A stretch of 45,485 nt of DNA from Methanomassiliicoccus sp. UBA6 (GTDB lineage: Archaea; Thermoplasmatota; Thermoplasmata; Methanomassiliicoccales; Methanomassiliicoccaceae). Below the pieces are notes generated by a model. The model was not told the DNA's origin and searched no databases. It saw only the letters and a list, made by a program, of their open reading frames with translations. Position 1 is the stretch's first letter. Each line of letters opens with the position of its first letter. Below are positions 1 to 7,509 of the stretch, piece by piece. Both the position numbers and the translations under genes were made by a program. The DNA is taken from NCBI GenBank assembly GCA_002508545.1, contig DAVH01000021.1, forward strand, positions 698-46,182, in the 5' to 3' direction.

Positions 1-3000
1 CACCTGACCATCGTGGACAACGAGATCTACGGCGACCTGGGGCCCGAAAGCTACCAGGATTACGGAATATACATCACCAACGACTACAAGGACTACGAGC
101 ACGGCGCGGACGTGATGGCCTCGGAGAACAACACCGTGGCGAGGAACTACATCGCCGGACAGATCATCAACGGCATCTGCCTCGAGCTGTCCGACCGTTG
201 CGTCGTCCGGGAGAACGTGTTCGAGGACTTGGCTGATCTGGCCATCCTTCTTGACCTCTCGAGCTTCAACTCCGTCCTCGACAATACCATCGTCGATGTC
301 TGGGGCGGCGGCGTCTGCATATACCAGAGCAACGCCAACCTGGTCGGGAGGAACCACATCACCGGGGCCGCAGGGTTTGGAGACTTCGGCATCCTGGTGG
401 CCGGCGAGGCGACCGGAGGTCCCATGGACCCGTCCGGAGAGGAGTACGATCCCTGGGGCGCCGCTGACAACCGTGTGATCAACAACACCGTCGACGGGAG
501 ATTTGACAAGGGGATCACCATCAGTTCGGCGAGCGGCAACCTGATCGACCGCAACACCGTGTACGGCGGGGAGTGGGCGGGCATCTATCTGGAGGATGCC
601 GGTGAGAACACTGTTACCAGCAACATGATCGTGGACCCGGAGGGCGACGGCATATCTCTCTATAACACCGGGTCCAACATCATCGCCGGCAACATCATCG
701 GGCCCTCGGAAGGCTACTGCTACGGCTACGGCATCTACATCGAGAGCGGCCACGATGACCTGATCTCCGGGAACATCATCACCCACATCGACTACGGCGT
801 ATACCTGTACGACGCGTTCGCCCGCATCTACGGCAACACCATCACCGTCGCGGGAGAGGCGGGCATCTCGCTCAACAACTGCCCGGGAGACCTGCAGGGC
901 AACGTGCTCACCGACTGCGGCATTGAGCTGTACTTCGAGGAGGGATACGATCCCGAGGACTTCTCCCCCGACCTCGACATCCTGCCCAACAACACCGTCA
1001 ACGGCCGGCCGGTCCTGTTCATCAAGGACAGCGACATGGGCGGCCAGAGCTCGCCGTCCGGACAGGGGCAGATCATCCTGTTCAACGTCACCCGCTACAG
1101 CGTCTCCGGCCAGGACATGGACCACGGCGGCGTGCACCTGTTCTTCTCCGACAACGTCACCGTGAGCGGCAACACCGTGGTGAACGCGGTGGTCGGCATC
1201 AGCCTGGCCTTCTGCGAGGACTGCACGATCGAGGATAACGTCATCGCCGTCCCCTTCAGCGGGACGGACTTTGAGGACGCCACGGGCATATCGGCGGACG
1301 ATTCCTCGAGGTGCGTCATCCAGCAAAACCAGATCGCCCTGACCGCCCAGGCCGGAGGAACGGAGAGATACTTCGACGGGATATACGCGAATGACGTCAC
1401 ACTGCTCACCATCAGCGGGAACACCGTGACCATCGGGTCCGATGGCGGAGCACTGTACGCGTCCAGCATCTCCATGACCGAAGCGGAAGACTGCTTCATC
1501 ATCGACAATCACTTGTCCGGAACGAGGACCGTTCCCGATGGAAGCGGCATCTATCTGGCGATCTCCAACCAGATCGGCATCTACGGGAACGAGATCGTCA
1601 ACATGACGTACGTCGGGATCAAACTGTTCGGCACCCACGACAGCATCATGAGCGGCAACCACATCGCCGATTGCGGCTACTACGGTATCTATCTGGAGCA
1701 CAGCACCTCCAACCATATCGTCGGTAACTGGCTGGAGGGCAACAACTGGAGGTCCATGACCGTCGGAGAGCATCAGGCCTACGATAACAGCGCATCCAAC
1801 ATATGGAGCGGTCCCGGCTTCGGCAATGTTTGGTCGGACTGGACCGCCCCCGACGCCGACCGCGATGGCATCGTCGACCTGCCGTACTCCATCGAGGGCG
1901 GCGTTGCGCAGGACGCCCGGCCGGTGGTGGTGACGCTGAACGTCACCTCGCCGCCGTCGTTCCCCCGCTATGTCAAGGTGCCCACCATTGCCCTGAGCGG
2001 CGGCGCGCAGGACGTGTACGGCATTTTGTCGGTGGAATGGTTCGTCGTGGAGAGCGGCGCGTCCGGGACGTGCGGCGGCACGACCGAGTGGAGCGCCTCC
2101 GTCGCCCTGACCCCGGGCGAGAACCACGTCCGCATCGTGATGGTGGACTTCATGGGCCTGCGGTTCGTCGAGGAGCGGCTGGTCGTGTACGCTCCCGGTC
2201 CGGCCATCGAGACCACCCCCGGCCCGCAGCATTACACCAACCAGAGCGTAATGCAGGTGGAGATCGAGGTCAACGACATCGCCCCCATCACCGGGGGCAA
2301 CTGGACCCATCTCATCGACGGGGCGGAGGTCGCCTACGGCTCCTTCGATGTGAACGGCATGCCGTTCACCTACACCCTGTCCGGGTCCTGGATGCTGGGC
2401 CTGGGGACCAACGTGATCGTCATCCAGATGAACAACAGCGCCGGGGGCGAGACCATCTACCGCCTCACCGCCGTGTACGATACCGATGCGCCGTCGATCC
2501 ACGTCGACGGCCCTGTTGACGGCGAACTTCTCGCCACCGGGGACGTGAGCTTCACCTGGGGCGGCAGCGACGCGCTGTCCGGCATCCTGGGATACGAGGT
2601 GAGCGTCGACGGGGGCGCGTGGACCGCGGCCGACAGCAGCTACACCCTCACCGGCCTGGCCGACGGACCGCACGCCATGAAGGTGCGGGCGACCGACCGC
2701 GCCGGCAACTCCGCCGAGGTGACTGTCGAGTTCACGGTGGACGCCACCGCTCCGACCCTCGACATCACCTCCCCGACCAACGGCTCGCGGACCAGATCAG
2801 CGACCGTGGTGGTGGAGTACGAGGCCGCCGATGATCAGTCCGGCGTTCAGAGCATCGTGCTGCGGGTGGACGGCGGCGCGTGGACCGGCGACTGGAGCGT
2901 GCTCGATGCCCTGTCCGATGGTCCGCATGCCATCGAGGTCCGCGTAACCGACTTCGCCGGCAACTTCGAGGTTCGCGGAGTCACCGTGACCGTGGACACC

Positions 3001-3612
3001 GTCGCCCCGACTGTCACTGCCTCCTCGCCCTCCGGCAGTGAGGTCGTGACCAGCTCATCGATCACCGTCGCCTTCTCCGAGGCGATGGACCAGGGCACGG
3101 TGAGCATCGTCATTGACGGCGTCACCGGGACCGTGGCGTGGGACGGGAACACCGCAGCGTTCACCCCGTCCTCGCCCCTGGCCGCCGGTACGACCTACTC
3201 TGTTAGCGTGAGCGGCAGCGACCTCGCCGGGAACGCCGTGGAGAACTCCTGGGAGTTCACCACCAGCGACCTCGGGGAGATCAGTGGGCAGATCGTCGAT
3301 GACAGCGGCAGGCCCCTCGCCGGCGCGACGGTAAGGCTGGAGAACGGCATGACCGCGACCACCGACCAGCAGGGGCGGTTCACCTTCGCCGACGTCCTGC
3401 CGGGCGAGCACACCCTGACCGTGAGCATGGAGGGCTATGCCGACAGGACCATGGCCGTCACCCTGGCCCCCGGGCAGGCCTACGGGGTCGGCAGCCTGGG
3501 CGTGGAGTCCGTCACGGGCGGCTCGTCCGACGGCCTGCTGATCGCCGGCGCGGTCGCGATCGTCGCCGCGCTCGCCATCCTGGCCGTGTTCCTGATCCGC
3601 AGGAAGAAATAA
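1..3612 (+). CDS. Large secreted beta-helix (NosD-like) surface protein, 5' end missing
   Basis: The frame is open from base 1, so the true start lies outside the window; the GTG at 13 is only the first possible start inside it. The visible 1,200 or so residues begin with about 600 residues of repeats of the type 'GNxI/NxI..' with Gly-Ile-Tyr-Leu turns, typical of right-handed parallel beta-helix proteins (NosD/PbH1 family). Immunoglobulin-like domains follow ('DITSPTNGS', 'SGVQSIVLRVDGG'), then a Big_5-like domain ('ITVAFSEAMD') near residue 1020 and a carboxypeptidase-regulatory-like domain ('GEISGQIVDDSGRPLAGATV') near 1095. The end is a hydrophobic helix followed by RRKK, a membrane anchor with the bulk of the protein outside. 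It is probably a cell-surface protein; ligand or enzymatic activity cannot be judged. A terminator follows directly. Confidence 0.85.
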   Translation, partial: HLTIVDNEIYGDLGPESYQDYGIYITNDYKDYEHGADVMASENNTVARNYIAGQIINGICLELSDRCVVRENVFEDLADLAILLDLSSFNSVLDNTIVDVWGGGVCIYQSNANLVGRNHITGAAGFGDFGILVAGEATGGPMDPSGEEYDPWGAADNRVINNTVDGRFDKGITISSASGNLIDRNTVYGGEWAGIYLEDAGENTVTSNMIVDPEGDGISLYNTGSNIIAGNIIGPSEGYCYGYGIYIESGHDDLISGNIITHIDYGVYLYDAFARIYGNTITVAGEAGISLNNCPGDLQGNVLTDCGIELYFEEGYDPEDFSPDLDILPNNTVNGRPVLFIKDSDMGGQSSPSGQGQIILFNVTRYSVSGQDMDHGGVHLFFSDNVTVSGNTVVNAVVGISLAFCEDCTIEDNVIAVPFSGTDFEDATGISADDSSRCVIQQNQIALTAQAGGTERYFDGIYANDVTLLTISGNTVTIGSDGGALYASSISMTEAEDCFIIDNHLSGTRTVPDGSGIYLAISNQIGIYGNEIVNMTYVGIKLFGTHDSIMSGNHIADCGYYGIYLEHSTSNHIVGNWLEGNNWRSMTVGEHQAYDNSASNIWSGPGFGNVWSDWTAPDADRDGIVDLPYSIEGGVAQDARPVVVTLNVTSPPSFPRYVKVPTIALSGGAQDVYGILSVEWFVVESGASGTCGGTTEWSASVALTPGENHVRIVMVDFMGLRFVEERLVVYAPGPAIETTPGPQHYTNQSVMQVEIEVNDIAPITGGNWTHLIDGAEVAYGSFDVNGMPFTYTLSGSWMLGLGTNVIVIQMNNSAGGETIYRLTAVYDTDAPSIHVDGPVDGELLATGDVSFTWGGSDALSGILGYEVSVDGGAWTAADSSYTLTGLADGPHAMKVRATDRAGNSAEVTVEFTVDATAPTLDITSPTNGSRTRSATVVVEYEAADDQSGVQSIVLRVDGGAWTGDWSVLDALSDGPHAIEVRVTDFAGNFEVRGVTVTVDTVAPTVTASSPSGSEVVTSSSITVAFSEAMDQGTVSIVIDGVTGTVAWDGNTAAFTPSSPLAAGTTYSVSVSGSDLAGNAVENSWEFTTSDLGEISGQIVDDSGRPLAGATVRLENGMTATTDQQGRFTFADVLPGEHTLTVSMEGYADRTMAVTLAPGQAYGVGSLGVESVTGGSSDGLLIAGAVAIVAALAILAVFLIRRKK

Positions 3613-3654
3613 AGTGAGGGGGCCCCGGCCCTCTCCCCCTTTCTCTCACTTTTT
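3613..3654 (+). terminator. Hairpin plus T-run terminator after the beta-helix gene
   Basis: AGTGAG (3613-3618) pairs with CTCACT (3645-3650), with G-rich and C-rich inner arms (GGGGG / CCCCC), and is followed immediately by a run of five T. It starts right after the TAA stop of the surface-protein gene. Confidence 0.6.
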
Positions 3655-3698
3655 ATTCCCGTTCATTGCCTGTACCGATATGCCGCGCGAATCGCATT

Positions 3699-3707
3699 GA
3701 TTATACG
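3699..3707 (+). promoter_or_regulatory. TATA-like box for the flavodoxin gene
   Basis: GATTATACG lies about 55 bases before the ATG at 3760 in an otherwise GC-rich stretch. This predicts a leader of roughly 30 bases. Sequence pattern only. Confidence 0.35.
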
Positions 3708-3759
3708 GTCGGCAGGCGTTGTCTATGCGAGGACACCCTCGAACGAAGAGGATGAGAAA

Positions 3760-4251
3760 ATGAAGGGGATAATCGCGTTCGACAGCGTGAACGGGAACAC
3801 CAAGCAGGTGGCCGAGGCCATGGCCGAGGAGCTGAGGACCGCGGGCCTCGAGACCGAGCTGGTGTTCCTCAAGGACGGGGCATCAAGTCCCACGGGCGAC
3901 GTGCTGTTCATCGGCTCGCCGACCCGGGGCGGGAAGATGACCAAGGGAACGGCCAGGTTCATCGAATCGCTGGACGTCGAGCACTGGAAGAATAAACCGA
4001 TCTTCGTGTTCGACACCGTCGGCCCGCTGTCCAAGGACGAGGCAAAGAGGAAGAGCCAGCTGGAGATGATCGGCCGCGGAGGGAAGAACGCGGCGGTGAA
4101 GATGAGCGATCTCGCCACCCAGCGCGGGCTCCGGGTCCGTTCGCCGGTGATGCACTTCGCGGTGGTCGGCATGTGGGGCCCGCTCGCCCCGGACGCGCTC
4201 ACCCTGGCGAAGGAGGCTGCGAGGAGCGCCCTGGCGAGCGTTTCCAGGTGA
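3760..4251 (+). CDS. Flavodoxin-family protein
   Basis: A 163-residue single-domain flavodoxin. The N-terminus has a hydrophobic strand followed by the phosphate-binding loop 'DSVNGNT' (residues 8-14), which binds FMN phosphate. 'GSPTRGGKMT' and 'VFDTVGPLS' match the flavin-ring loops. The length is normal for the family. I chose ATG 3760, which follows a GAGGATGAG purine stretch and leaves no extra residues before the first strand; an open frame extends back to 3697. Flavodoxins carry one or two electrons at low potential between soluble enzymes and could serve the anaerobic C1 pathway encoded around it, but no direct partner is evident in the next genes. Confidence 0.8.
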   Translation: MKGIIAFDSVNGNTKQVAEAMAEELRTAGLETELVFLKDGASSPTGDVLFIGSPTRGGKMTKGTARFIESLDVEHWKNKPIFVFDTVGPLSKDEAKRKSQLEMIGRGGKNAAVKMSDLATQRGLRVRSPVMHFAVVGMWGPLAPDALTLAKEAARSALASVSR

Positions 4252-4295
4252 TGAGGGACAGCTATCTTCATTAAGGTACTGAGCGATGGAGTAGC

Positions 4296-4736
4296 ATGAG
4301 CTACCGCGTGCCACCGGCGGAGGTGCTAGCGGTGGCCATCGCCGATGTGCTCCGCGAGCACGGGGCGATAAGTTCTCAGCGCCTGTTCGCCCACTTCGTC
4401 CGCGAGAAGCTGCAGTGCATCGACAAGGACTACTCGGTCACCGAGGAGCGGGTCCGCAGGACCGCCATACAGTCCGGGCTGGTGACCGTGGAGGTGGAGA
4501 CCCGAGACACCGGCATCAAGGTCAAGGGCGGCCGCTGCCCGGTGTGCGACTCCCGCATGCGGAAGGTCAGGAACAGCACCCTCTACGGCGGCTCGGTCAT
4601 ACTCGGCTACCGGTGCACCTCCTGCCCTTACAAGATGGGGACGACGAAGCGCGTCCCGGTGAAGTACACCTTCCACGACGCTCTGCCCCGGGTGCGCTGC
4701 CGCACCGAGCGCAAGACGGAGCAGAGGACCCTGTGA
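4296..4736 (+). CDS. Zinc-ribbon protein of unknown function
   Basis: A 146-residue protein. The first half is predicted helical ('EVLAVAIADVLREHG', 'TEERVRRTAIQSGLV') and resembles a small winged-helix fold. The second half holds one zinc ribbon, CPVC near residue 86 paired with CTSC near residue 109. It ends in a basic tail. I do not recognise a named family. A nucleic-acid-binding or regulatory role is plausible from this architecture but is inference. It lies 44 bases after the flavodoxin gene and 42 bases before the CooT-like gene, on the same strand. Start ATG 4296 is the only early start. Confidence 0.65.
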   Translation: MSYRVPPAEVLAVAIADVLREHGAISSQRLFAHFVREKLQCIDKDYSVTEERVRRTAIQSGLVTVEVETRDTGIKVKGGRCPVCDSRMRKVRNSTLYGGSVILGYRCTSCPYKMGTTKRVPVKYTFHDALPRVRCRTERKTEQRTL

Positions 4737-4748
4737 TGAGGGTCCAAG

Positions 4749-4755
4749 TTTTATA
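4749..4755 (+). promoter_or_regulatory. TATA box, near-leaderless promoter of cooT
   Basis: TTTTATA is centred about 27 bases before the ATG at 4779, so transcription should begin at or next to the start codon. No Shine-Dalgarno sequence lies between box and ATG. Confidence 0.5.
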
Positions 4756-4778
4756 CCGGTCGAAGCGATTCGCCGCTC

Positions 4779-4970
4779 ATGTGCGAATCTACGGTGTTCC
4801 TCAACGAGAATGGCAAGACCAGCGAGATAATGAGCGGGGTCACCAGGATCGTTGTGCGCGGTGATGATGCCGTGCTCACCAACATCGTCGGCGAGCAGGT
4901 GACGCTCTCGGGCGTCGTGCTGTCGGAGGCGAACCTGCTAAGCCACGGCATCGTGTTCAAAAAGATCTGA
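4779..4970 (+). CDS. cooT: CooT-family nickel-binding protein
   Basis: A 63-residue protein starting Met-Cys-Glu, with the pattern 'MCESTVFL' then alternating beta strands ('EIMSGVTRIVVRGD', 'VTLSGVV', 'HGIVFKK'). This matches the small CooT family, in which Cys2 near the N-terminus binds nickel in a dimer and which serves maturation of nickel CO dehydrogenase in Rhodospirillum rubrum. Length agrees with the family. The acs genes a few kilobases away and cooC at 17769 support a role in Ni handling for CODH or ACS. The gene appears to be transcribed without a leader. The family call rests on a short sequence, so I hold it as likely rather than certain. Confidence 0.7.
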   Translation: MCESTVFLNENGKTSEIMSGVTRIVVRGDDAVLTNIVGEQVTLSGVVLSEANLLSHGIVFKKI

Positions 4971-4984
4971 GGGAAAGGGTTTTC

Positions 4985-5803
4985 TCACCTGTTGCTTAGC
5001 AGCTTCCGGGACACGAGCACGCTGACACCGGCGAGTATGGCGGCGATGACCGCCAGGCCGATGATGTCGAACGCCAGGTCGTGTATCGGGGCGGTGTTGA
5101 CGAAGGCGAACTGCCGCAGGGCGTCGGCGGCCCAGGTCAGCGGGTTGTAGTCGGCGACGCTCCTCAACCAGTCGGGCATCATGGCCGTGGGGAACAGCGC
5201 CGCCGAGGCGAACATCAGCGGGAGGTTGAGCAGGTTGATCACCCCGAACAGCGTCTCCTGGTTCTCCACCGCCAGCGCGATGGAGGTGAACAGGGAGGCG
5301 AACGCCACCGACAGCAGGAAGAGCACAAAGAACATGCCCATCAGGTCCATCATGCTGAAGCCGGCCTTGAGGCTCAGCCCCGTCAGGCCGGGCACGTACT
5401 GGAACGCCAGCGCGATCGCCAGCACGATGCTCACCTGGATCAGCGAGCGGATGACGGTGGCCATGATCCGGGACAGCGGGATCGCCCCGCGGGGTATGGG
5501 TGCGACCTTCAGCTTGTTGAGGAAGCCGAACCGGCGGTCCCACACGATGCTCATGCCGGAGAACATGCAGGTGAACAGCGCGTTCACCGCCAGCATGCCG
5601 AGGGCCATGAACGAGAAGTAGTCCGGCGCGCCGGAGAAGAACTGTGGCACCAGGGGGGCGGGCACGAGGCTCCCGATGTTGAACGCCTGGCCGAACAGCC
5701 CGAGCCACACGATGGGCTGGAGCAGGGTCATGAACACCTGGATCTTGACCCGGTACCAGTGCTTCAGCTCCCTGACGGTCAGCGACCAGCTCTCGCGTAT
5801 CAT
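4985..5803 (-). CDS. ABC-2 type transporter permease
   Basis: A 272-residue membrane protein with about six hydrophobic segments. It has the ABC-2 features 'RELKHWYR' at the N-terminus, a cytosolic 'WDRRFGFLNKLKVAPIPRG' loop (residues about 88-106) and the conserved 'YNPLTWAADALR' near the C-terminus, as in DrrB-like drug or lipid exporters. It begins one base after the stop of the ATPase gene upstream, so the two are translated together. It converges with cooT, 14 bases apart. The substrate is unknown. Confidence 0.88.
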   Translation of the reverse strand: MIRESWSLTVRELKHWYRVKIQVFMTLLQPIVWLGLFGQAFNIGSLVPAPLVPQFFSGAPDYFSFMALGMLAVNALFTCMFSGMSIVWDRRFGFLNKLKVAPIPRGAIPLSRIMATVIRSLIQVSIVLAIALAFQYVPGLTGLSLKAGFSMMDLMGMFFVLFLLSVAFASLFTSIALAVENQETLFGVINLLNLPLMFASAALFPTAMMPDWLRSVADYNPLTWAADALRQFAFVNTAPIHDLAFDIIGLAVIAAILAGVSVLVSRKLLSNR

Positions 5804-5804
5804 G

Positions 5805-6803
5805 TCACCGCCTCCTCCTCATCGCTCGGGCCTGGGCCGCCACGTCGAACCCGCCGGCCTGCTCGGCATCGCGCATCGACCGCCCGGTGTACTCCAAGAA
5901 AGCTTGATCCAGCGTCGGGTGCGACAGGTTCACCGAGGTCACCGTGGCGCCCTGGTCCCACACCGCCTTGAGCACCAGGGGGGTGAGCTCCTCTCCCTTG
6001 GGCGCCTTGATGCGGTAGGTCCCGTCCTCCCTCTTCACGCTCAGCACTCCCGGCACGTTCCTTATCACCTCGGTGAGGTCCCGGTCCGAGGTGACGCCGA
6101 GGCTGAGCACATCGCCGCCGACGGCCTGCTTCAGTCCCTCCGGGCTGTCGAGGGCGATGATCCTGCCGTGATCGATGATGGCGATGCGGTCGCACAGCCC
6201 GTCCGCCTCTTCCAGGTAGTGGGTGGTGAGGAACACGGTGATGACATGGTTCCTCTTGAGCTCCCGGATGTACTCCCAGATGGCCGTCCGGGTCTGGATG
6301 TCCAGGCCCAGCGTGGGCTCGTCGAGGAACAGGACGCGGGGGCGGTGGATGAGGCCCTCGGCCAGCTCCAGGCGCTTGCGCATGCCGCCGGAGTAGGTCT
6401 TCACCCTCCGGTCGGCGGCATCCTCCAGGTTCACCAGCTTCAGCAGCTCGTCGATGCGCTTCCTGGCCTCCGCTCGAGGCACGTTGTAAAGGTCGGCCTG
6501 GAGGTACATGTTCTCCCGGCCGGTCAGGTCGTCGTCGACCGTGAGGTCCTGGGGAACGAGCCCGATGACCTTCCGCACCTCGTCCTGCTGGCGTGCGACG
6601 TCCAGGCCGGCGATGGTGGCCCGGCCCCCGGTCGGCCTCAGCAGCGTGGTCAGCATGTTGATCGTGGTCGACTTCCCCGCGCCGTTGGGGCCGAGGAAGC
6701 CGAATATCTCGCCCTCGTTCACCTCGAACGATATGCTGTCGACGGCCAGCACGTCCTCGCTGAACCGCTTCGACAGGTTCTCCACCTCCACTATCGCCGT
6801 CAC
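5805..6803 (-). CDS. ABC transporter ATPase, DrrA-like
   Basis: A 332-residue ATPase. Walker A is GPNGAGKST (near residue 39), the signature is YSGGMRKR, Walker B is VLFLDEPTLGLD, and the switch histidine is in 'LTTHYLEE'. A C-terminal extension of about 100 residues ('LSVKREDGTYRIKAP') matches the DrrA/DUF4162-type regulatory tail. The start is GTG 6803, one base after the stop of the PadR gene. It supplies energy to the permease encoded next; together they form an exporter under PadR control. Confidence 0.92.
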   Translation of the reverse strand: MTAIVEVENLSKRFSEDVLAVDSISFEVNEGEIFGFLGPNGAGKSTTINMLTTLLRPTGGRATIAGLDVARQQDEVRKVIGLVPQDLTVDDDLTGRENMYLQADLYNVPRAEARKRIDELLKLVNLEDAADRRVKTYSGGMRKRLELAEGLIHRPRVLFLDEPTLGLDIQTRTAIWEYIRELKRNHVITVFLTTHYLEEADGLCDRIAIIDHGRIIALDSPEGLKQAVGGDVLSLGVTSDRDLTEVIRNVPGVLSVKREDGTYRIKAPKGEELTPLVLKAVWDQGATVTSVNLSHPTLDQAFLEYTGRSMRDAEQAGGFDVAAQARAMRRRR

Positions 6804-6804
6804 T

Positions 6805-7326
6805 TCACCTACCTCCCTGCTCTTCGCTGTTGAGCTCGCTGAGCTCCCGGTCGATCTCCGCCAGGTGCTGGGCGATGAGCTCCCGCGCCCGCTTCAGCTT
6901 CCTCAGGTGCTCCGCCCGGTCCGCGTCCTCCTTCTCGAACATCTCGGAGAACTTGCCGGGCGACCCCTCGCCCTCGACGTGCAGCCGGATGGCCGTCTGA
7001 CCCAGCAGATCGAAGTACCTCGACATGAGCCTGATGTCCCTCGGCGCATGCCTGAGCGTCTCCCTGACCCACTCCACGCCCTCGTCGGTGAGCGAGTAGT
7101 AGTCGGTGCCGTCCCTCTGCTCCGAGGACGCCAGCCCGCTCTCCGCCAGGCGCTTCAGCGCCGGGTAGATCGACCCGGTCTGGGGCGTCCAGACGCCCTC
7201 GAAGCGGTCCCTCAGGGCCTTCAGGACCTCGTACCCGTACATCGGGCGCTCGGTGAGAACGAGCATGATGGCCAGCTGCATGGGGCTGATCTTGCATCCC
7301 TTGTAGTCGCGGCGTCCTCCGAACAT
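6805..7326 (-). CDS. PadR-family transcriptional regulator
   Basis: A 173-residue regulator. The N-terminal winged helix has the PadR hallmarks 'MYGYEVLKAL' and 'GSIYPALKRLAESGL', with a wing 'RDGTDYYSLTDEG'. The C-terminal half is a coiled coil ('EDADRAEHLRKLKRARELIA'), as in PadR subfamily 1 dimers. It is the first gene of a padR-ATPase-permease operon, a common arrangement for self-regulated drug exporters. GGAGG sits 7 bases before ATG 7326. A palindrome between TATA box and start is its probable operator. Confidence 0.9.
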   Translation of the reverse strand: MFGGRRDYKGCKISPMQLAIMLVLTERPMYGYEVLKALRDRFEGVWTPQTGSIYPALKRLAESGLASSEQRDGTDYYSLTDEGVEWVRETLRHAPRDIRLMSRYFDLLGQTAIRLHVEGEGSPGKFSEMFEKEDADRAEHLRKLKRARELIAQHLAEIDRELSELNSEEQGGR

Positions 7327-7339
7327 GGCGAGCCTCCTA

Positions 7340-7371
7340 GCTACTGCTAGGTATTGCTCTACCTAAGTAGC
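7340..7371 (-). promoter_or_regulatory. Probable PadR operator (inverted repeat)
   Basis: GCTACT-GC-TAGGTA (7340-7353) mirrors TACCTA-AGTAGC (7360-7371) around a 6-base centre. The arms differ only by a 2-base insertion. The element lies between the TATA box and the GGAGG of padR, over the expected transcription start, where bound PadR would block transcription. Confidence 0.6.
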
Positions 7372-7377
7372 ACCCTA

Positions 7378-7385
7378 CTATAAAT
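7378..7385 (-). promoter_or_regulatory. TATA box of the padR-exporter operon
   Basis: On the minus strand the sequence reads ATTTATAG, about 55 bases before ATG 7326. The inverted repeat sits directly downstream of it. Confidence 0.5.
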
Positions 7386-7454
7386 CGGTGAGCGCGCTGA
7401 CCGCCCCCCAGAGCTATATCATGCAAACGGACCCGTATCCGATATTTCACGAAG

Positions 7455-7479
7455 ATATTTGTGAAAAAATCACAAATAT
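7455..7479 (+). promoter_or_regulatory. Perfect palindrome upstream of the RloA/RloB genes
   Basis: ATATTTGTGA (7455-7464) and TCACAAATAT (7470-7479) are exact reverse complements separated by five A. A partial copy, ATATTTCAC, lies at 7442-7450. The palindrome abuts the TATA box, so a repressor or activator site is more likely than a terminator, which would lack the T-run here. Confidence 0.55.
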
Positions 7480-7482
7480 ATA

Positions 7483-7492
7483 AGTATAAATA
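7483..7492 (+). promoter_or_regulatory. TATA box of the rloAB operon
   Basis: The stretch TATATAAGTATAAATAG around 7477-7492 is a strong archaeal TATA-like element. It lies only about 20-25 bases before ATG 7510, so the mRNA should be leaderless or nearly so. Confidence 0.5.
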
Positions 7493-7509
7493 GGTCATTT
7501 CAAGAGTCG

